Notes: a model not told the origin generated them from the sequence alone. A stretch of 47,667 nt of DNA from Nodosilinea nodulosa PCC 7104 (GCF_000309385.1 NZ_JH976538.1:1-47667), one strand, 5' to 3'. Counted from the stretch's first letter, positions 32,800-41,572 are shown. Translations and numbers: made by a program.

Positions 32800-33693
32800 A
32801 TGGCCAACAACCAGCTCAACTCGCTCGAACTCAGCCGCCAGTGGAATAAAACGCTGGTGTTCTCCAGTCGCCAAATGAACTGGAATGGCATTTTAGTGGA
32901 GCAGTGTCAAAGCCCTGCTTCAGCGTTTGAAATGGAACTCCCTGCTTTAGCCGATCACTGGCTCTACTTTCACACGGGAGATCCTGCCCCTTTAGTTCAA
33001 AAACGCGACGATCGCCTGCACGAATCGATCCTCTATCAAAGGGACAGCCTTTTGGTTCCAGCTGGACAACCGAGCTATTGGTGTCAAGCACCAGATATGA
33101 GTGATGTCATTTGTGCTCCGCTGCACATTTGCTTAAAACCGGAATTGATTCAACAAGTTGCTGAAGTCTCTGAAATTGATTCAAAACGGTTTGAACTCGT
33201 GCCTTGTTTTGGTCAGCAAGATTTGCAACTTCATCAGATTGGCATGCTGATGTTCGCTGAGTTGAGATCGGGCGGGATGATGGGGCAGCTATATATCGAA
33301 TCGCTCACCCAGGCTTTAGTGATTCATTTACTACGACGCTATTCGACCCTGGCGAAACCGATTGCATCACCAACCAACCGCTTAACTCATACCCAGTTGC
33401 AGCAGGCAATCGATTACATCCACGCTCACTTAAATCGAGATTTATCCTTAGCTGAACTGGCAAGCGTCGTTAATATCAGCCCGACTTACTTTGCAAGCCT
33501 GTTTAAGAAAGTAATGGGGATCTCGCCGCACCAGTATGTGATCAAACAGCGAGTGGAACGGGCAGAAGTAATGTTGAAGGGAACAGATTTGGCGATCGCC
33601 GACATCGCTCTACAGGTCGGCTTCTCCAGTCAAAGTCATCTGACGCAACAGTTTAAGCGACTCACCGGAGTAACACCGAAACAGGTTCGCTAA
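32800..33693 (+). CDS. AraC-family transcriptional regulator, copy 2
   Basis: A paralogue of the regulator at 20310. Sensor half with ILYQRDSLLVPAGQPSYWCQ, DNA-binding half with LAELASVVNISPTYFASLFK and DIALQVGFSSQSHLTQQFKR. Differences are concentrated in the sensor half (residues 60-110) and a KxMGIS change, so the two may respond to different signals but read the same DNA. ATG 32800 is the shared start. Six bases after its stop begins operator copy 4, which drives the hydrolase and RidA genes. Confidence 0.9.
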   Translation: MANNQLNSLELSRQWNKTLVFSSRQMNWNGILVEQCQSPASAFEMELPALADHWLYFHTGDPAPLVQKRDDRLHESILYQRDSLLVPAGQPSYWCQAPDMSDVICAPLHICLKPELIQQVAEVSEIDSKRFELVPCFGQQDLQLHQIGMLMFAELRSGGMMGQLYIESLTQALVIHLLRRYSTLAKPIASPTNRLTHTQLQQAIDYIHAHLNRDLSLAELASVVNISPTYFASLFKKVMGISPHQYVIKQRVERAEVMLKGTDLAIADIALQVGFSSQSHLTQQFKRLTGVTPKQVR

Positions 33694-33699
33694 CACCTT

Positions 33700-33762
33700 A
33701 AGAGTCTGACAATTTACCCTAAGAATCTGAAAGAAACCGAGCATTTGAACTCACTATACTTC
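33700..33762 (+). promoter_or_regulatory. AraC-type tandem operator plus promoter, copy 4
   Basis: AAGAGTCTGA (33700-33709) and AAGAATCTGA (33721-33730), 21 bp apart, then TATACT near 33755. Located just after the AraC gene and 48-80 bp before the hydrolase ATG at 33810. Confidence 0.75.
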
Positions 33763-33809
33763 GGTTAAATCAGATAAGAACATTTTGCGATGTTCATTAG
33801 GAGGTCAAT

Positions 33810-34646
33810 ATGCCTTATGTGACTGTTGGTCAAGAAAATTCTGCAACCATTGACATCTATTACGAAGACCTTGGGGCCGGTCGGCCCATTGTTCTTATTC
33901 ATGGATTTCCCCTCAACGGCCATTCCTGGGAAAAGCAGGTCTTGGTGCTGCTAAATGCGGGGTATCGAGTGATTACCTACGATCGCCGAGGATTTGGTGC
34001 GTCTAGCCAACCCTCGCTGGGCTATGACTACGATACCTTTGCAGCCGATTTGAACGCGCTGATGACCAAACTTGACTTGCATGATGCTGTGCTGGTTGGG
34101 TTCTCTATGGGAACCGGCGAAGTCACGCGCTATCTTGGCAACTATGGCTCAAAGCGGGTGCAAAAAGCCGTGCTGATGGCTCCAGTACCGCCCTTCCTGC
34201 TGAAGACCGCTGATAATCCCGAAGGCGTTGACCAGAGCGTTTTCGATGGCATTATGAAAGCGATCGTTAAAGACCGTCCCGCTTACTTTTCTGAGTTTTT
34301 CAGAGAATTTTTTAATGTGGATGTGCTGCTGGGCGAATGCATCAGCAACTATGCTATTCAAGCCTGCTGGAATGTAGCAGCCGGGGCTTCTGCTAAAGGA
34401 ACTTTGGATTGTGTCCCGTCCTGGCTCACCGATTTCCGCGATGATCTGCCCCGGATTGATGTACCTACCCTAATCATTCATGGCGATGCCGATCGCATTT
34501 TGCCGCTTGAGTCCACCGCCGCCAGACTCCCAAAACTGATTAAAAACAGTCAGCTTGAGATTATCCCTGGCGGACCGCACGCCATTAACTGGACTCACGC
34601 TGATCAGGTCAATCCCATGTTGCTGGACTTTCTTCAGCAGAAATAG
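33810..34646 (+). CDS. alpha/beta hydrolase (haloperoxidase/esterase type)
   Basis: A 278-residue hydrolase. IVLIHGFPLNGHSW is the oxyanion loop, VLVGFSMGTGEVTRY holds Ser 99 as nucleophile, LIIHGDADRILPLE the Asp and GGPHAINWTH the His. This is the cofactor-free chloroperoxidase/non-heme haloperoxidase set. AGGAGG about seven bases before the ATG. The AraC operator copy 4 stands upstream and a RidA gene follows, so the AraC cassette probably controls a hydrolase-RidA pair. Likely in cytosol; substrate unknown. Confidence 0.9.
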   Translation: MPYVTVGQENSATIDIYYEDLGAGRPIVLIHGFPLNGHSWEKQVLVLLNAGYRVITYDRRGFGASSQPSLGYDYDTFAADLNALMTKLDLHDAVLVGFSMGTGEVTRYLGNYGSKRVQKAVLMAPVPPFLLKTADNPEGVDQSVFDGIMKAIVKDRPAYFSEFFREFFNVDVLLGECISNYAIQACWNVAAGASAKGTLDCVPSWLTDFRDDLPRIDVPTLIIHGDADRILPLESTAARLPKLIKNSQLEIIPGGPHAINWTHADQVNPMLLDFLQQK

Positions 34647-34788
34647 TCAGCAATCTACCGCATTTCTGACCGGTGAAAAAATTGTGAATTCAGACTGTCC
34701 ACGGTTCCGATCCTGGTGGGTGGCTGGCGTAGGCTAAACGTTCAGCACCTGGATCAAAAGAATTAATTGCTACCAAAAGAGGAACATC

Positions 34789-35190
34789 ATGAATAAGCCC
34801 GAGTTTTTTGTCACCCCCGGCTATGGGGAATACATGCTGAATAACTTGCATTACTCGCAAGCGCTAAAAATTGGCGATCGCGTGGAGACATCAGGACAAG
34901 GCGGCTGGGATGACAACTTGCAAATTCCCGAATCGCTCGCAGACGAGATTGCCCAGGCGTTTCGGAACGTAGAGCGAACCCTGGCAACTGCCGGGGCGGG
35001 TTGGGAGCATGTTGTCCACGTCAATTCTTACCATGTTGGCGGGTTGCCCCCAGAAGTTAACGAGGTGATGGTCAGGCTATATCGCCATTACATGCCCAAC
35101 CATGCCCCAATTTGGACACAGGTAGGAGTTGCGGCGCTTGGACTGCCAACGATGCGGATTGAAATCCGCGTGACTGCAATTGTTCCATGA
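34789..35190 (+). CDS. RidA/YjgF family protein
   Basis: A 133-residue protein of the YjgF/UK114 fold. Its parts are GDRVETSGQGGWDDN, EIAQAFRNVERTLATAGAGW, VVHVNSYHVGG and LPTMRIEIRVTAIVP. RIEIRVTA carries the arginine that binds carboxylates in RidA enamine/imine deaminases. AGAGGAACATC precedes ATG. An ancestral copy, now truncated, lies at 29921. Co-transcription with the hydrolase is plausible (gap 142 bp). Confidence 0.88.
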   Translation: MNKPEFFVTPGYGEYMLNNLHYSQALKIGDRVETSGQGGWDDNLQIPESLADEIAQAFRNVERTLATAGAGWEHVVHVNSYHVGGLPPEVNEVMVRLYRHYMPNHAPIWTQVGVAALGLPTMRIEIRVTAIVP

Positions 35191-35195
35191 GTTTT

Positions 35196-35235
35196 GCATA
35201 GGCGGCAGCAGTGTCGCTAGCGCTGCCGCCTATGC
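35196..35235 (+). terminator. strong hairpin after RidA gene
   Basis: GCATAGGCGGCAGC (35196-35209) pairs perfectly with GCTGCCGCCTATGC (35222-35235) over 14 bp, six bases after the stop. T-run is poor (AAAACTTTTA follows), so it may act as a processing or attenuating structure. Confidence 0.6.
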
Positions 35236-35271
35236 GTAGAACGAAAACTTTTATCGCAGCAATATGGCATG

Positions 35272-35382
35272 ATGAATCATCGTTTCCTTTTACTTGTTTC
35301 TTTGGTCATAGGTAGTGCAGGGATACTGCTTACTTCACCTATCTCAGCAGAGCTTATACCAATTCTCTATAAAGCTGCCTAG
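35272..35382 (+). pseudogene. secreted protein, truncated N-terminus
   Basis: MNHRFLLLVSLVIGSAGILL followed by TSPISAELIPILYKAA-stop. A clean signal peptide with ISA cleavage, ended at once by an IS630-type remnant. The rest of the gene is absent. Confidence 0.5.
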
Positions 35383-35642
35383 AATAGGGCCTCAAGGATA
35401 AAGTCATAGCCGGTCAAGGAGGCGATGGCCTCGGCACTCAAGCTCTCAATTCTGTCTCACAGCTGCTTCCGCAACTGATCTAAAGTCTCGAAACATTTTC
35501 CCTTGAGCGGCGACTTCCGATGCTGCCAGAAGCGCTCAGCAGGATTGAGTTCGGTACTGTAGGGTGGTTGAAAGATAGGAATCAGGTTCTCCGGCCAGAT
35601 GAGGGCTTTGGCTCGATGCACCTGGGCCTGATCCATCTGCAT
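35379..35642 (-). pseudogene. IS630-family transposase, C-terminal remnant
   Basis: Minus-strand frame: MQMDQAQVHRAKALIWPENL, FQPPYSTELNPAERFWQHRK and the tail ESLSAEAIASLTGYDFILEA-LF. NPAERFW holds the DDE glutamate of IS630. A TGA at about 35455 replaces a Trp codon (QL-W-DRIES), and about two thirds of the gene upstream is missing. Confidence 0.75.
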
Positions 35643-35776
35643 GACTGCCTCGCCTCATCCCCTCGACGGCTTTATCGGTTCCAGCCCCAGGCTGTTTGGG
35701 TCACTGGAGAGCGAATAGCAGTGAGCGAGACTGTTCTAGTGGACACTAAGATTAATCTCGACCTGGCTAGCCTTAC
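35643..35776. other. short region with a partial plus-strand frame
   Basis: A plus-strand frame from the IS630 area to 35822 has RRLYRFQPQAVWVTGERIAV then LVDTKINLDLASLTQSGQWY, which might be the end of an unrecognised protein. No start or ribosome site supports it. Confidence 0.25.
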
Positions 35777-36568
35777 TCAATCTGGCCAGTGGTACGCGGC
35801 GGTGATCGTGATGTTGTCCTGAGAGGTCACAGGCTGGTTGGGGTCTGGAAACTCCCCTGCTACCCAGGCTTCCAGCTCAACCATTGCTCGATGGTAGATG
35901 TCGTCCGGCACCCGCCACATATGGCTGTAGATGCGATCGCGATAGGCTTTCATAAGACTGTCCACTGTACTCTCGCGGGACAGCTCGGCAACCACCACTG
36001 TCTCTAGCTCTGCCCCCTGCTCGCGTAACCGCCCCAGCACATCCTCAGTGACCCCACCTGTAAACCCAGACGCATAGCCATAGCTCGATAGAATCTCTCT
36101 CCACTGCCGCCCAATGGCATCACGGCTAGCGGTTTTGTTGTTGGGATGGTGGAAGTAGATGAACACCCCCGATGGCTTCAGCACCCGGCGCAACTCATCC
36201 ATCGCCGTTTGCCAATCAGCAATCAGGTGCAGGATGTGGGGGGCGACTGCAACATCAAAGCTGTTGTCTTCCAGCGGTAGCGCCGTCGCGTCAGCATTGA
36301 TCAACGTCAGCCGGTGGGCCTTCCCTTCAAGCTTCTGCCTGAGCTTGTCCATCATGGCTTCAGACACATCGACCCCGGTGTAGACATAGCCCCGCTCGAC
36401 TATGGGCAGCGCGACCCGCCCAGTGCCAATACCAGGCTCAAAGAAGGTGGTGTCGGGGGTAGCCCTTCCTAGCCTCAAAATCTCTGCTGTGAGCCGTTCA
36501 GAGACCTCTGGGGACAGAGTGCGGGTATTGTCGTAGAAGTTGGCGGCTCGGTCAAAGGAGATGGTCAT
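35777..36568 (-). CDS. SAM-dependent methyltransferase (Methyltransf_11 type)
   Basis: A 263-residue class I methyltransferase. Motif I FFEPGIGTGRVALPI near 42, acidic motif VYTGVDVSEAMMDK near 63, NADATALPLEDNSFDVAVAP near 90 and ELRRVLKPSGVFIYF near 125 all match. Substrate is not readable; UbiE-like enzymes have similar patterns. GAGG-type ribosome site not obvious. The gene stands between an IS630 remnant and an IS605 element. Confidence 0.88.
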   Translation of the reverse strand: MTISFDRAANFYDNTRTLSPEVSERLTAEILRLGRATPDTTFFEPGIGTGRVALPIVERGYVYTGVDVSEAMMDKLRQKLEGKAHRLTLINADATALPLEDNSFDVAVAPHILHLIADWQTAMDELRRVLKPSGVFIYFHHPNNKTASRDAIGRQWREILSSYGYASGFTGGVTEDVLGRLREQGAELETVVVAELSRESTVDSLMKAYRDRIYSHMWRVPDDIYHRAMVELEAWVAGEFPDPNQPVTSQDNITITAAYHWPD

Positions 36569-36605
36569 AGGGGTGCCACAGAAAAGCCATTGACTACTCC
36601 CCGCG

Positions 36606-37919
36606 CTAAAGCGACGGGGATTCCCCGGAGGGATTACAGCACTTGTGAGCTAGGATCGACGCACCAGGTAGATCCCAAATTCTCAGACGCCTAGGCGAAG
36701 TCAAAGCGCCTCTCGCCGGGGTGCTTTGCATCCCGGTCACGTTTGCCTTGCGGCCAATATTAAACGCCCCATTCGCGTCGGCGTTGACCTCAACGCCAGC
36801 AGCAGAGCGGTAGGTTCCGCGCCGAATGCGCCGACCTGAAGCCTTCCAACCCTCGGGTTTTTCACCGTAGACGGGGATTGCATCAAGATCTAACGCTGAC
36901 GCTTGCGACGTATAACTTTCCTCCTGCTCAATAAAGATAATGCCGTGCGCTTCGCAGAGCTGAGCGATTCTGGCTTTCAGTTTGCCCGTGGGGATTTGCA
37001 CAAACTTTTGATTGGTTTTGCGGCCCATATTGGCCCCATCCTTTTGCCCCTGATTCCAGCCAAAGACCACAGTGCCAATGCCATGCTTCAGGCAGTGATT
37101 GATCACCACCCGAGCCGCCTTGTTGACGGCATGGCGCATCTGGCGATTACGCTTGCCCGTCAAACGGCCTAGCAGCTTACACCAGAAGGCTTGGGCCTTG
37201 CCCTCTTTGATGGTGGCCACCCGCTTGTTATAGAACTGGTTGAGCGCCTTCAGGTGCTTGCCGTCCACGATAAAGCTATGGCCCTCGCTGTCTACGCAGG
37301 TCAGCCAATTATTGATGCCGTGGTCAATGGCCAGTGACTTCTCAGGGTCTAGAGCGACGGGCACGACGGGGGGTGCTTCGCAGATCCAAACTGCATCAAA
37401 GTAGCCAGCCCTGGGGACAATCTGCACCTCTCTAACCTTTTCCCAGTCAAGGTTTGACGGGAAGGGCAGAAAGATTTCGGGTAGGTCGAACCAGACCTTA
37501 CAGGCCGTTCCCATTGGCACCCTAACCTGACCATCAACCAACTTCAGCCACCGCTTAGGGTAACTAAGCTGAACCATGCCGCCAGACTTGCGGTAGTTGG
37601 GTGGTTTAGGCTTTTCAGACAGCCCACCGCTGCGCCATAACTTCAGCAGCTCCCGGTAGCCCTTGAACGCCTCACCCACGCTGATACAAGTCTGCTGGGC
37701 AGCGCTGGTATAGAGCGCCTTCATGTGGGCGTTGCGCGTCATCTGGCTAGACAGCCAGCGTCCATTTGAGAACTTGCCCTCCTTGAAATACAACTGCCTA
37801 GCCAGGTAAACCGTGCAGTTGTAGAGGTTGTTTGAAGCCGTGCAAAGATACTCCAGCGCTGCCCTCAAGGGAGGGTCGTCAGGGAGCTGGTTTACTTGTG
37901 CTGCAAAGGTTTTAGTCAT
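36606..37919 (-). CDS. tnpB: IS605 OrfB / TnpB RNA-guided nuclease-like protein
   Basis: A 437-residue TnpB of the IS605 group. RuvC catalytic residues: Asp in KSLAIDHGINNWL, Glu in GIIFIEQEESYTSQAS, Asp in VEVNADANGAFNI. The cysteine pairs of the usual zinc finger are absent between EESYTSQAS and VEVNADANG, as in the TnpB subgroup with the EESYTS motif. TnpB proteins use an RNA from the 3' end of their own gene; the stop here overlaps the right-end hairpin, which fits that arrangement. Intact frame. GC matches neighbours. Confidence 0.88.
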   Translation of the reverse strand: MTKTFAAQVNQLPDDPPLRAALEYLCTASNNLYNCTVYLARQLYFKEGKFSNGRWLSSQMTRNAHMKALYTSAAQQTCISVGEAFKGYRELLKLWRSGGLSEKPKPPNYRKSGGMVQLSYPKRWLKLVDGQVRVPMGTACKVWFDLPEIFLPFPSNLDWEKVREVQIVPRAGYFDAVWICEAPPVVPVALDPEKSLAIDHGINNWLTCVDSEGHSFIVDGKHLKALNQFYNKRVATIKEGKAQAFWCKLLGRLTGKRNRQMRHAVNKAARVVINHCLKHGIGTVVFGWNQGQKDGANMGRKTNQKFVQIPTGKLKARIAQLCEAHGIIFIEQEESYTSQASALDLDAIPVYGEKPEGWKASGRRIRRGTYRSAAGVEVNADANGAFNIGRKANVTGMQSTPARGALTSPRRLRIWDLPGASILAHKCCNPSGESPSL

Positions 37920-37963
37920 AAAACAAATATACTATAATTGTAGATACATAGCAAGCCATCAAC

Positions 37964-38368
37964 ATGCGAGACGAATCCATTGACTATCGACACAGCAACC
38001 ATTCGGTAGGGCTTGCCCACGTCCACCTGGTCTGGATTCCGAAGCGCAGAAAGAAGGTGCTGACCGGGGCTATCAAGCTGAGGCTGTCCGTCATCCTGAA
38101 TGAGGTGGCCACCGAGAATGGCTGGTTAGTGAAAGCGCTGGAGATAGCCCCTGACCACGTTCACATCTTGGTGGAACACGGTTCACAGGTCGCTATCCAC
38201 CAGATAGTTAAGGCGATGAAAGGCCGCTCATCAAGGCTGCTTAGGCAGGAGTTTCCGAACTTGTGCAAGCTGCCCAGCTTGTGGACGAAAAGCTATTTTT
38301 ACGATACGACCGGAAAAGTTAGCACAGCCAAAATCATGGCCTACATCAACGACCCTCACCATGCCTGA
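37964..38368 (+). CDS. tnpA: IS200/IS605 Y1 transposase TnpA
   Basis: A 134-residue HUH transposase. HVHILVEH gives the metal-binding HUH pair, IMAYIND the catalytic Tyr, and SLWTKSYFYDTTGKVS the usual sheet before the last helix. It moves the single-stranded element through hairpin recognition at the ends. Divergent from tnpB across 44 bp. The frame is uninterrupted, so mobility may be retained. Confidence 0.88.
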   Translation: MRDESIDYRHSNHSVGLAHVHLVWIPKRRKKVLTGAIKLRLSVILNEVATENGWLVKALEIAPDHVHILVEHGSQVAIHQIVKAMKGRSSRLLRQEFPNLCKLPSLWTKSYFYDTTGKVSTAKIMAYINDPHHA

Positions 38369-38466
38369 CGGCGGCTTTAGCCGCCGAGTCGCTTTTCCAC
38401 CCCGCTCTAAAGAGACGGGGCTACCAAGCTCCCGAGCATTTTCGTGTCATTCCAGAAAAGGTTCAG

Positions 38467-39273
38467 CTATGGCCAGCTCGTTTCAAAACTATCCTGGCCA
38501 CTGCCATAGACCAAATCTCCAAACTGCCGCCAGTGCGTCACTTCGTGTTCGGACATCGGCGGTGATGTGAGGGCAGTAAGATTAGCATCAAGGTCTTTGC
38601 GGGTTTGGGGTGCCGTTAGTGCTAACCGAATAGCGGGTTGATACAGCCCAAAGCGATAGCAATCAGACGCTGTTGCTGGGGCGGTAGGCCAGTCTGGATG
38701 CTTCTGAAGGAGCGTTCCCCACCGAGTGCTCGTAAAGGCAACAACGGGTATTTTAGCGGCCTCTGCCATGGGGAAGACGGTTTCTTCCGCCTTGCGGTGG
38801 GCCATGTTGTAGCGATGCATTAAAACATCACAGAGGGACTCTTGAATCAGCTGCTGGGCGATCGCACGGTTATGGGTTGTAATGCCAACATACCGAATCA
38901 CTCCCTCAGATTTCCAACGATAGAGCTGATCCACTAGGGCTTCTACCTGCTTCCAATCGTCGGCAGGGGAGACATATTCGGCAAAGAGAATGTCTATCGT
39001 GTCGATATCGAAGGTCTGCTGGACCTGCTCAATGTACTGTTGCCAATGACTAATCTCCCGCCTTTCGCTACCAGTAGCCACGATGACTGACTCTCTATGC
39101 TGTCGTAATAGCGGCTTTAGATCGTTGACGATGGGGCTATCTCCAACGCCATAGGAAAAGAAGTAATTGACACCAGCCTGCCAAGCCAGTTCAACACAGC
39201 CTGACTCCATAGGTTCCTGCCCGGCCAATCCAATTAGGCTGGCGGAGTTGCCTTGAATTGTTTGAATCTCCAT
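38467..39273 (-). CDS. aldo/keto reductase-like protein
   Basis: A 268-residue TIM-barrel protein of the aldo/keto reductase superfamily. Start at ATG 39273 (MEIQTIQGNSASLIGLAG). Visible pieces are ELAWQAGVNYFFSYGVGDSP (the D-Y loop region), VIVATGSERREISHWQQYIE, VQQTFDIDTIDILFAEY, LYRWKSEGVIRYVGITTHNR and MHRYNMAHRKAEE, all in family order. The catalytic Asp position differs from the usual DTAxxYG. Longer frame to 39372 lacks a ribosome site. Role unknown. Confidence 0.75.
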   Translation of the reverse strand: MEIQTIQGNSASLIGLAGQEPMESGCVELAWQAGVNYFFSYGVGDSPIVNDLKPLLRQHRESVIVATGSERREISHWQQYIEQVQQTFDIDTIDILFAEYVSPADDWKQVEALVDQLYRWKSEGVIRYVGITTHNRAIAQQLIQESLCDVLMHRYNMAHRKAEETVFPMAEAAKIPVVAFTSTRWGTLLQKHPDWPTAPATASDCYRFGLYQPAIRLALTAPQTRKDLDANLTALTSPPMSEHEVTHWRQFGDLVYGSGQDSFETSWP

Positions 39274-39370
39274 AGCCAGGGCTTTGTATCTACAGTTCCT
39301 GTGAATGAATGTCAGAAGACTACTCCTCAAAGGGTAAATCCTCTGGTTCCCAGAACGCCATCCATTCTTC

Positions 39371-39606
39371 ACAGACTGCTATGGGCGCATGGTGGCTGAG
39401 GTCTATGCGGGTGGCCAGAACATCAACCTTCAGATGGTTAGCGAGGGCTATGCGGTGGTCTACACCCAATTCTGGGCAGCTGTCCCAATACAGATGATGC
39501 TCTACTAGCCGCTGAAGCCCAGGCCCGACAGCAGCGGCTGAACTTTTGGAGTCAGCCAAATCCTGTGATGCCCTGGGATTATCGGCAGAGTAATCGTTCT
39601 AGCTGA
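39371..39606 (+). pseudogene. staphylococcal-nuclease-like (thermonuclease) remnant
   Basis: Two frames join: TDCYGRMVAEVYAGGQNINL, QMVSEGYAVVYTQF, then after a frameshift near 39470 SCPNTDDALLAAEAQARQQR, LNFWSQPNPVMPWDYRQ-SNRSS-stop (39604-39606). These are the second half of an SNase domain (DRYGR, LVxxGxA, YxxAExxAr). The N-terminal half is missing. Confidence 0.7.
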
Positions 39607-39717
39607 TTTTGCCCGAAGCAGGCTAAAGTTCATGGGTTATGGCTCACGCCCCTATTAGGCCAGGTTGCCTGTTTTAAACTTGCGTGGGTGAGTTATTCCC
39701 AAAGTAACGGCGATACT

Positions 39718-41079
39718 ATGCCAAAGTCCTATGACTGCATCGTTGTGGGGGCCGGGTTATCTGGGCTCGTCGCGGCCCGCAATCTCCATAGGGCCGGGCA
39801 CAGCGTTCTTATCATCGAAGCGCAAGAAAGTTTGGGCGGTCGGATGGTGGGACGGCAATTGCCATCGGGCCAATGGATTGACTTTGGCGGACAGTGGGTA
39901 GGGCCGACTCAAGATCGGTTTCTAGCCCTGCTGGACGAGTATGGCGTCTGTCGATTCCCCTTTCCCGCTGAGGGCAAGAAAGTACTGTTGTTTGATGGCG
40001 TCCGTTACGAGTTTGACGGATTCTTCGAGGGGTTTCCCGAAGGAGAGCCCCCCCAGGTAAGCCAGGAAGAATGGCAGGATGCGATGACGGCTTGGCAGCG
40101 GTTTGAAGCTCTGGCTAAAACCCTATCCCCCGGCCACCCTCGCCGCAATGAGCACACGCAAGCGCTAGACAGTCAGACTTTTGCCCAGTGGATTGACGCT
40201 AATACGACAACAGCGTTTGGGCACTGGTACTTTGCCTATATGGTGCGTACCGTCGGCTTCCTTGGTCCGGCAGAACCCAGCCAGGTATCGCTTCTTCATG
40301 TGCTCTGGGGGCACACCTGCGCGTCCCAGGCCGAGTATCCAGAGGCCGAGCTGATCCGTGGTGGGGCAGGCCAGATGCCAGCTAAGCTTGCAGCTGAGTT
40401 GGGCGAGAACATTCGCCTGGGGGAACCCGTCCTACGCATTCACCAAAATGAGAGCGGGATTGAGGTTGAAACCACAAAGGGTCACTTTGCTGCCCAGTAT
40501 GTCGTTGTTGCCATGCCGCCCCATCTAGCGGGCCGCATTCTTTACGACCCTCCCATGCCGCCGATGCGGGCACAGTTGACCCAACGAATGCCGATGGGCT
40601 GCTGCGCCAAGGTTCTGGTCTCCTACGACCGTCCCTTTTGGCGAGAGCAGGGGCTGGCGGGGCTGGCCATAGGAAACTGCCCATGGATTGAACTCTGCGC
40701 CGATGGCTCTGACCCAGAAACAGGCGTTGGAGTCATGGCCGCATTCATCGTGGGCGATCGCTATGGAGTTTGGCAATCCATGGGCAAGAATGAACGCCGG
40801 GCTGCTGTCCTTACCGACCTTGCCAATTACTTTGGCCCTGAAGCCCTTTCGCCTGCCTCCTACGATGAAGCTGACTGGCCCAGCAGACCTTGGACGGGAG
40901 GCGGGTATGCCGCCTTCATGCCCCCAGGTGTATGGACTAGCTATGGTGAAGCCCTGGTTGCTCCGGTCGGTCGGATTCACTGGGCGGGTACAGAAATAGC
41001 TGAGCGCTGGCCGGGTTTTTTTGATGGTGCCGTGCGCACAGGAGAGGCGGCAGCAGCGGCGATTATTGCCCTTCTGTAA
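39718..41079 (+). CDS. flavin monoamine oxidase family protein
   Basis: A 453-residue FAD enzyme. The ADP-binding motif IVVGAGLSGLVAARNLHRAG is at 7-26, then IIEAQESLGGRMV, the GG doublet at about 58-67, QWVGPTQDRFLALLDEYGV, and the C-terminal IHWAGTEIAERWPGFFDGAV near 425 typical of monoamine/polyamine oxidases. It oxidises amines to imines, giving peroxide. ATG 39718 begins the FAD domain; a TTG-type start at 39688 is less likely. No partner visible. Confidence 0.9.
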   Translation: MPKSYDCIVVGAGLSGLVAARNLHRAGHSVLIIEAQESLGGRMVGRQLPSGQWIDFGGQWVGPTQDRFLALLDEYGVCRFPFPAEGKKVLLFDGVRYEFDGFFEGFPEGEPPQVSQEEWQDAMTAWQRFEALAKTLSPGHPRRNEHTQALDSQTFAQWIDANTTTAFGHWYFAYMVRTVGFLGPAEPSQVSLLHVLWGHTCASQAEYPEAELIRGGAGQMPAKLAAELGENIRLGEPVLRIHQNESGIEVETTKGHFAAQYVVVAMPPHLAGRILYDPPMPPMRAQLTQRMPMGCCAKVLVSYDRPFWREQGLAGLAIGNCPWIELCADGSDPETGVGVMAAFIVGDRYGVWQSMGKNERRAAVLTDLANYFGPEALSPASYDEADWPSRPWTGGGYAAFMPPGVWTSYGEALVAPVGRIHWAGTEIAERWPGFFDGAVRTGEAAAAAIIALL

Positions 41080-41119
41080 AGGGCTAGAGAATTAGAATTG
41101 GATTTAGCGGAGGGGCGCT

Positions 41120-41440
41120 ATGACTATCACAGCAGAGGACAGAATCAAAGTCATCCAGAACTCCTTAGCTGAGTTTGAGAAGGTCGCTGAGCCAGTTCTA
41201 GACGTAGAGATGGTCTACTTTGACCGTCCTGAAAACCACACGCTACGGATGGCCATCGAGCACTTCAGAGAGGGCTTGGGCGCTAACTGGCACGACTACA
41301 TTCAGTCGGGCCTGAGCGATGAGCTAGTCACCAGCTTTGCTATGGTGGCCCATAATTTGGAGCCCAAGCCGTTGAAAGAAGCAATCCAGTGGCTGCACTT
41401 CACCACTCAAGACATGCTGCTACTGCGGGAGCGAGGGTAG
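41120..41440 (+). CDS. hypothetical protein, 106 aa
   Basis: Small all-helical acidic protein starting MTITAEDRIKVIQNSLAEFE. KVAEPVLDVEMVYFDRPENH and LGANWHDYIQSGLSDELVTS show no named motif. GGAGGGGCGCT precedes ATG by about seven bases. It follows the amine oxidase by 40 bp and ends before a bidirectional terminator. Function unknown. Confidence 0.55.
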   Translation: MTITAEDRIKVIQNSLAEFEKVAEPVLDVEMVYFDRPENHTLRMAIEHFREGLGANWHDYIQSGLSDELVTSFAMVAHNLEPKPLKEAIQWLHFTTQDMLLLRERG

Positions 41441-41500
41441 CGGGGCGATCGCATATCTCCCCCTGGGCAACCTAAACCCAGGTAGATGCCATTTACTAAA

Positions 41501-41546
41501 AAGCCCCCGCCGAGCGCTATTGGGTAGCCACGGCAGGGGTTTTCTT
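41501..41546. terminator. bidirectional rho-independent terminator
   Basis: CCCCCGCCG (41504-41512) pairs with CGGCAGGGG (41531-41539); TTTTCTTT follows on the plus side and the reverse strand has CTTTTT after the stem. It stands between convergent genes 41120 (+) and 41573 (-). Confidence 0.8.
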
Positions 41547-41572
41547 TATCAAACAGAACATGGAGCGCTGAG

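Larger units (their letters stand above)
36599..38430. mobile_element. IS200/IS605-type element with divergent tnpA and tnpB
   Basis: Both genes read outward from a 44-bp gap (37920-37963). The two ends carry matching imperfect hairpins: CCCCGCGCTAAAGCGACGGGG at 36599-36619 (split for brevity: CCCCG, CGCT, AA, AGCG, ACGGGG) and CCCCG, CTCT, AA, AGAG, ACGGGG at about 38401-38421. Such subterminal hairpins are the TnpA recognition sites. No target duplication is expected. Both genes look complete. Confidence 0.8.
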
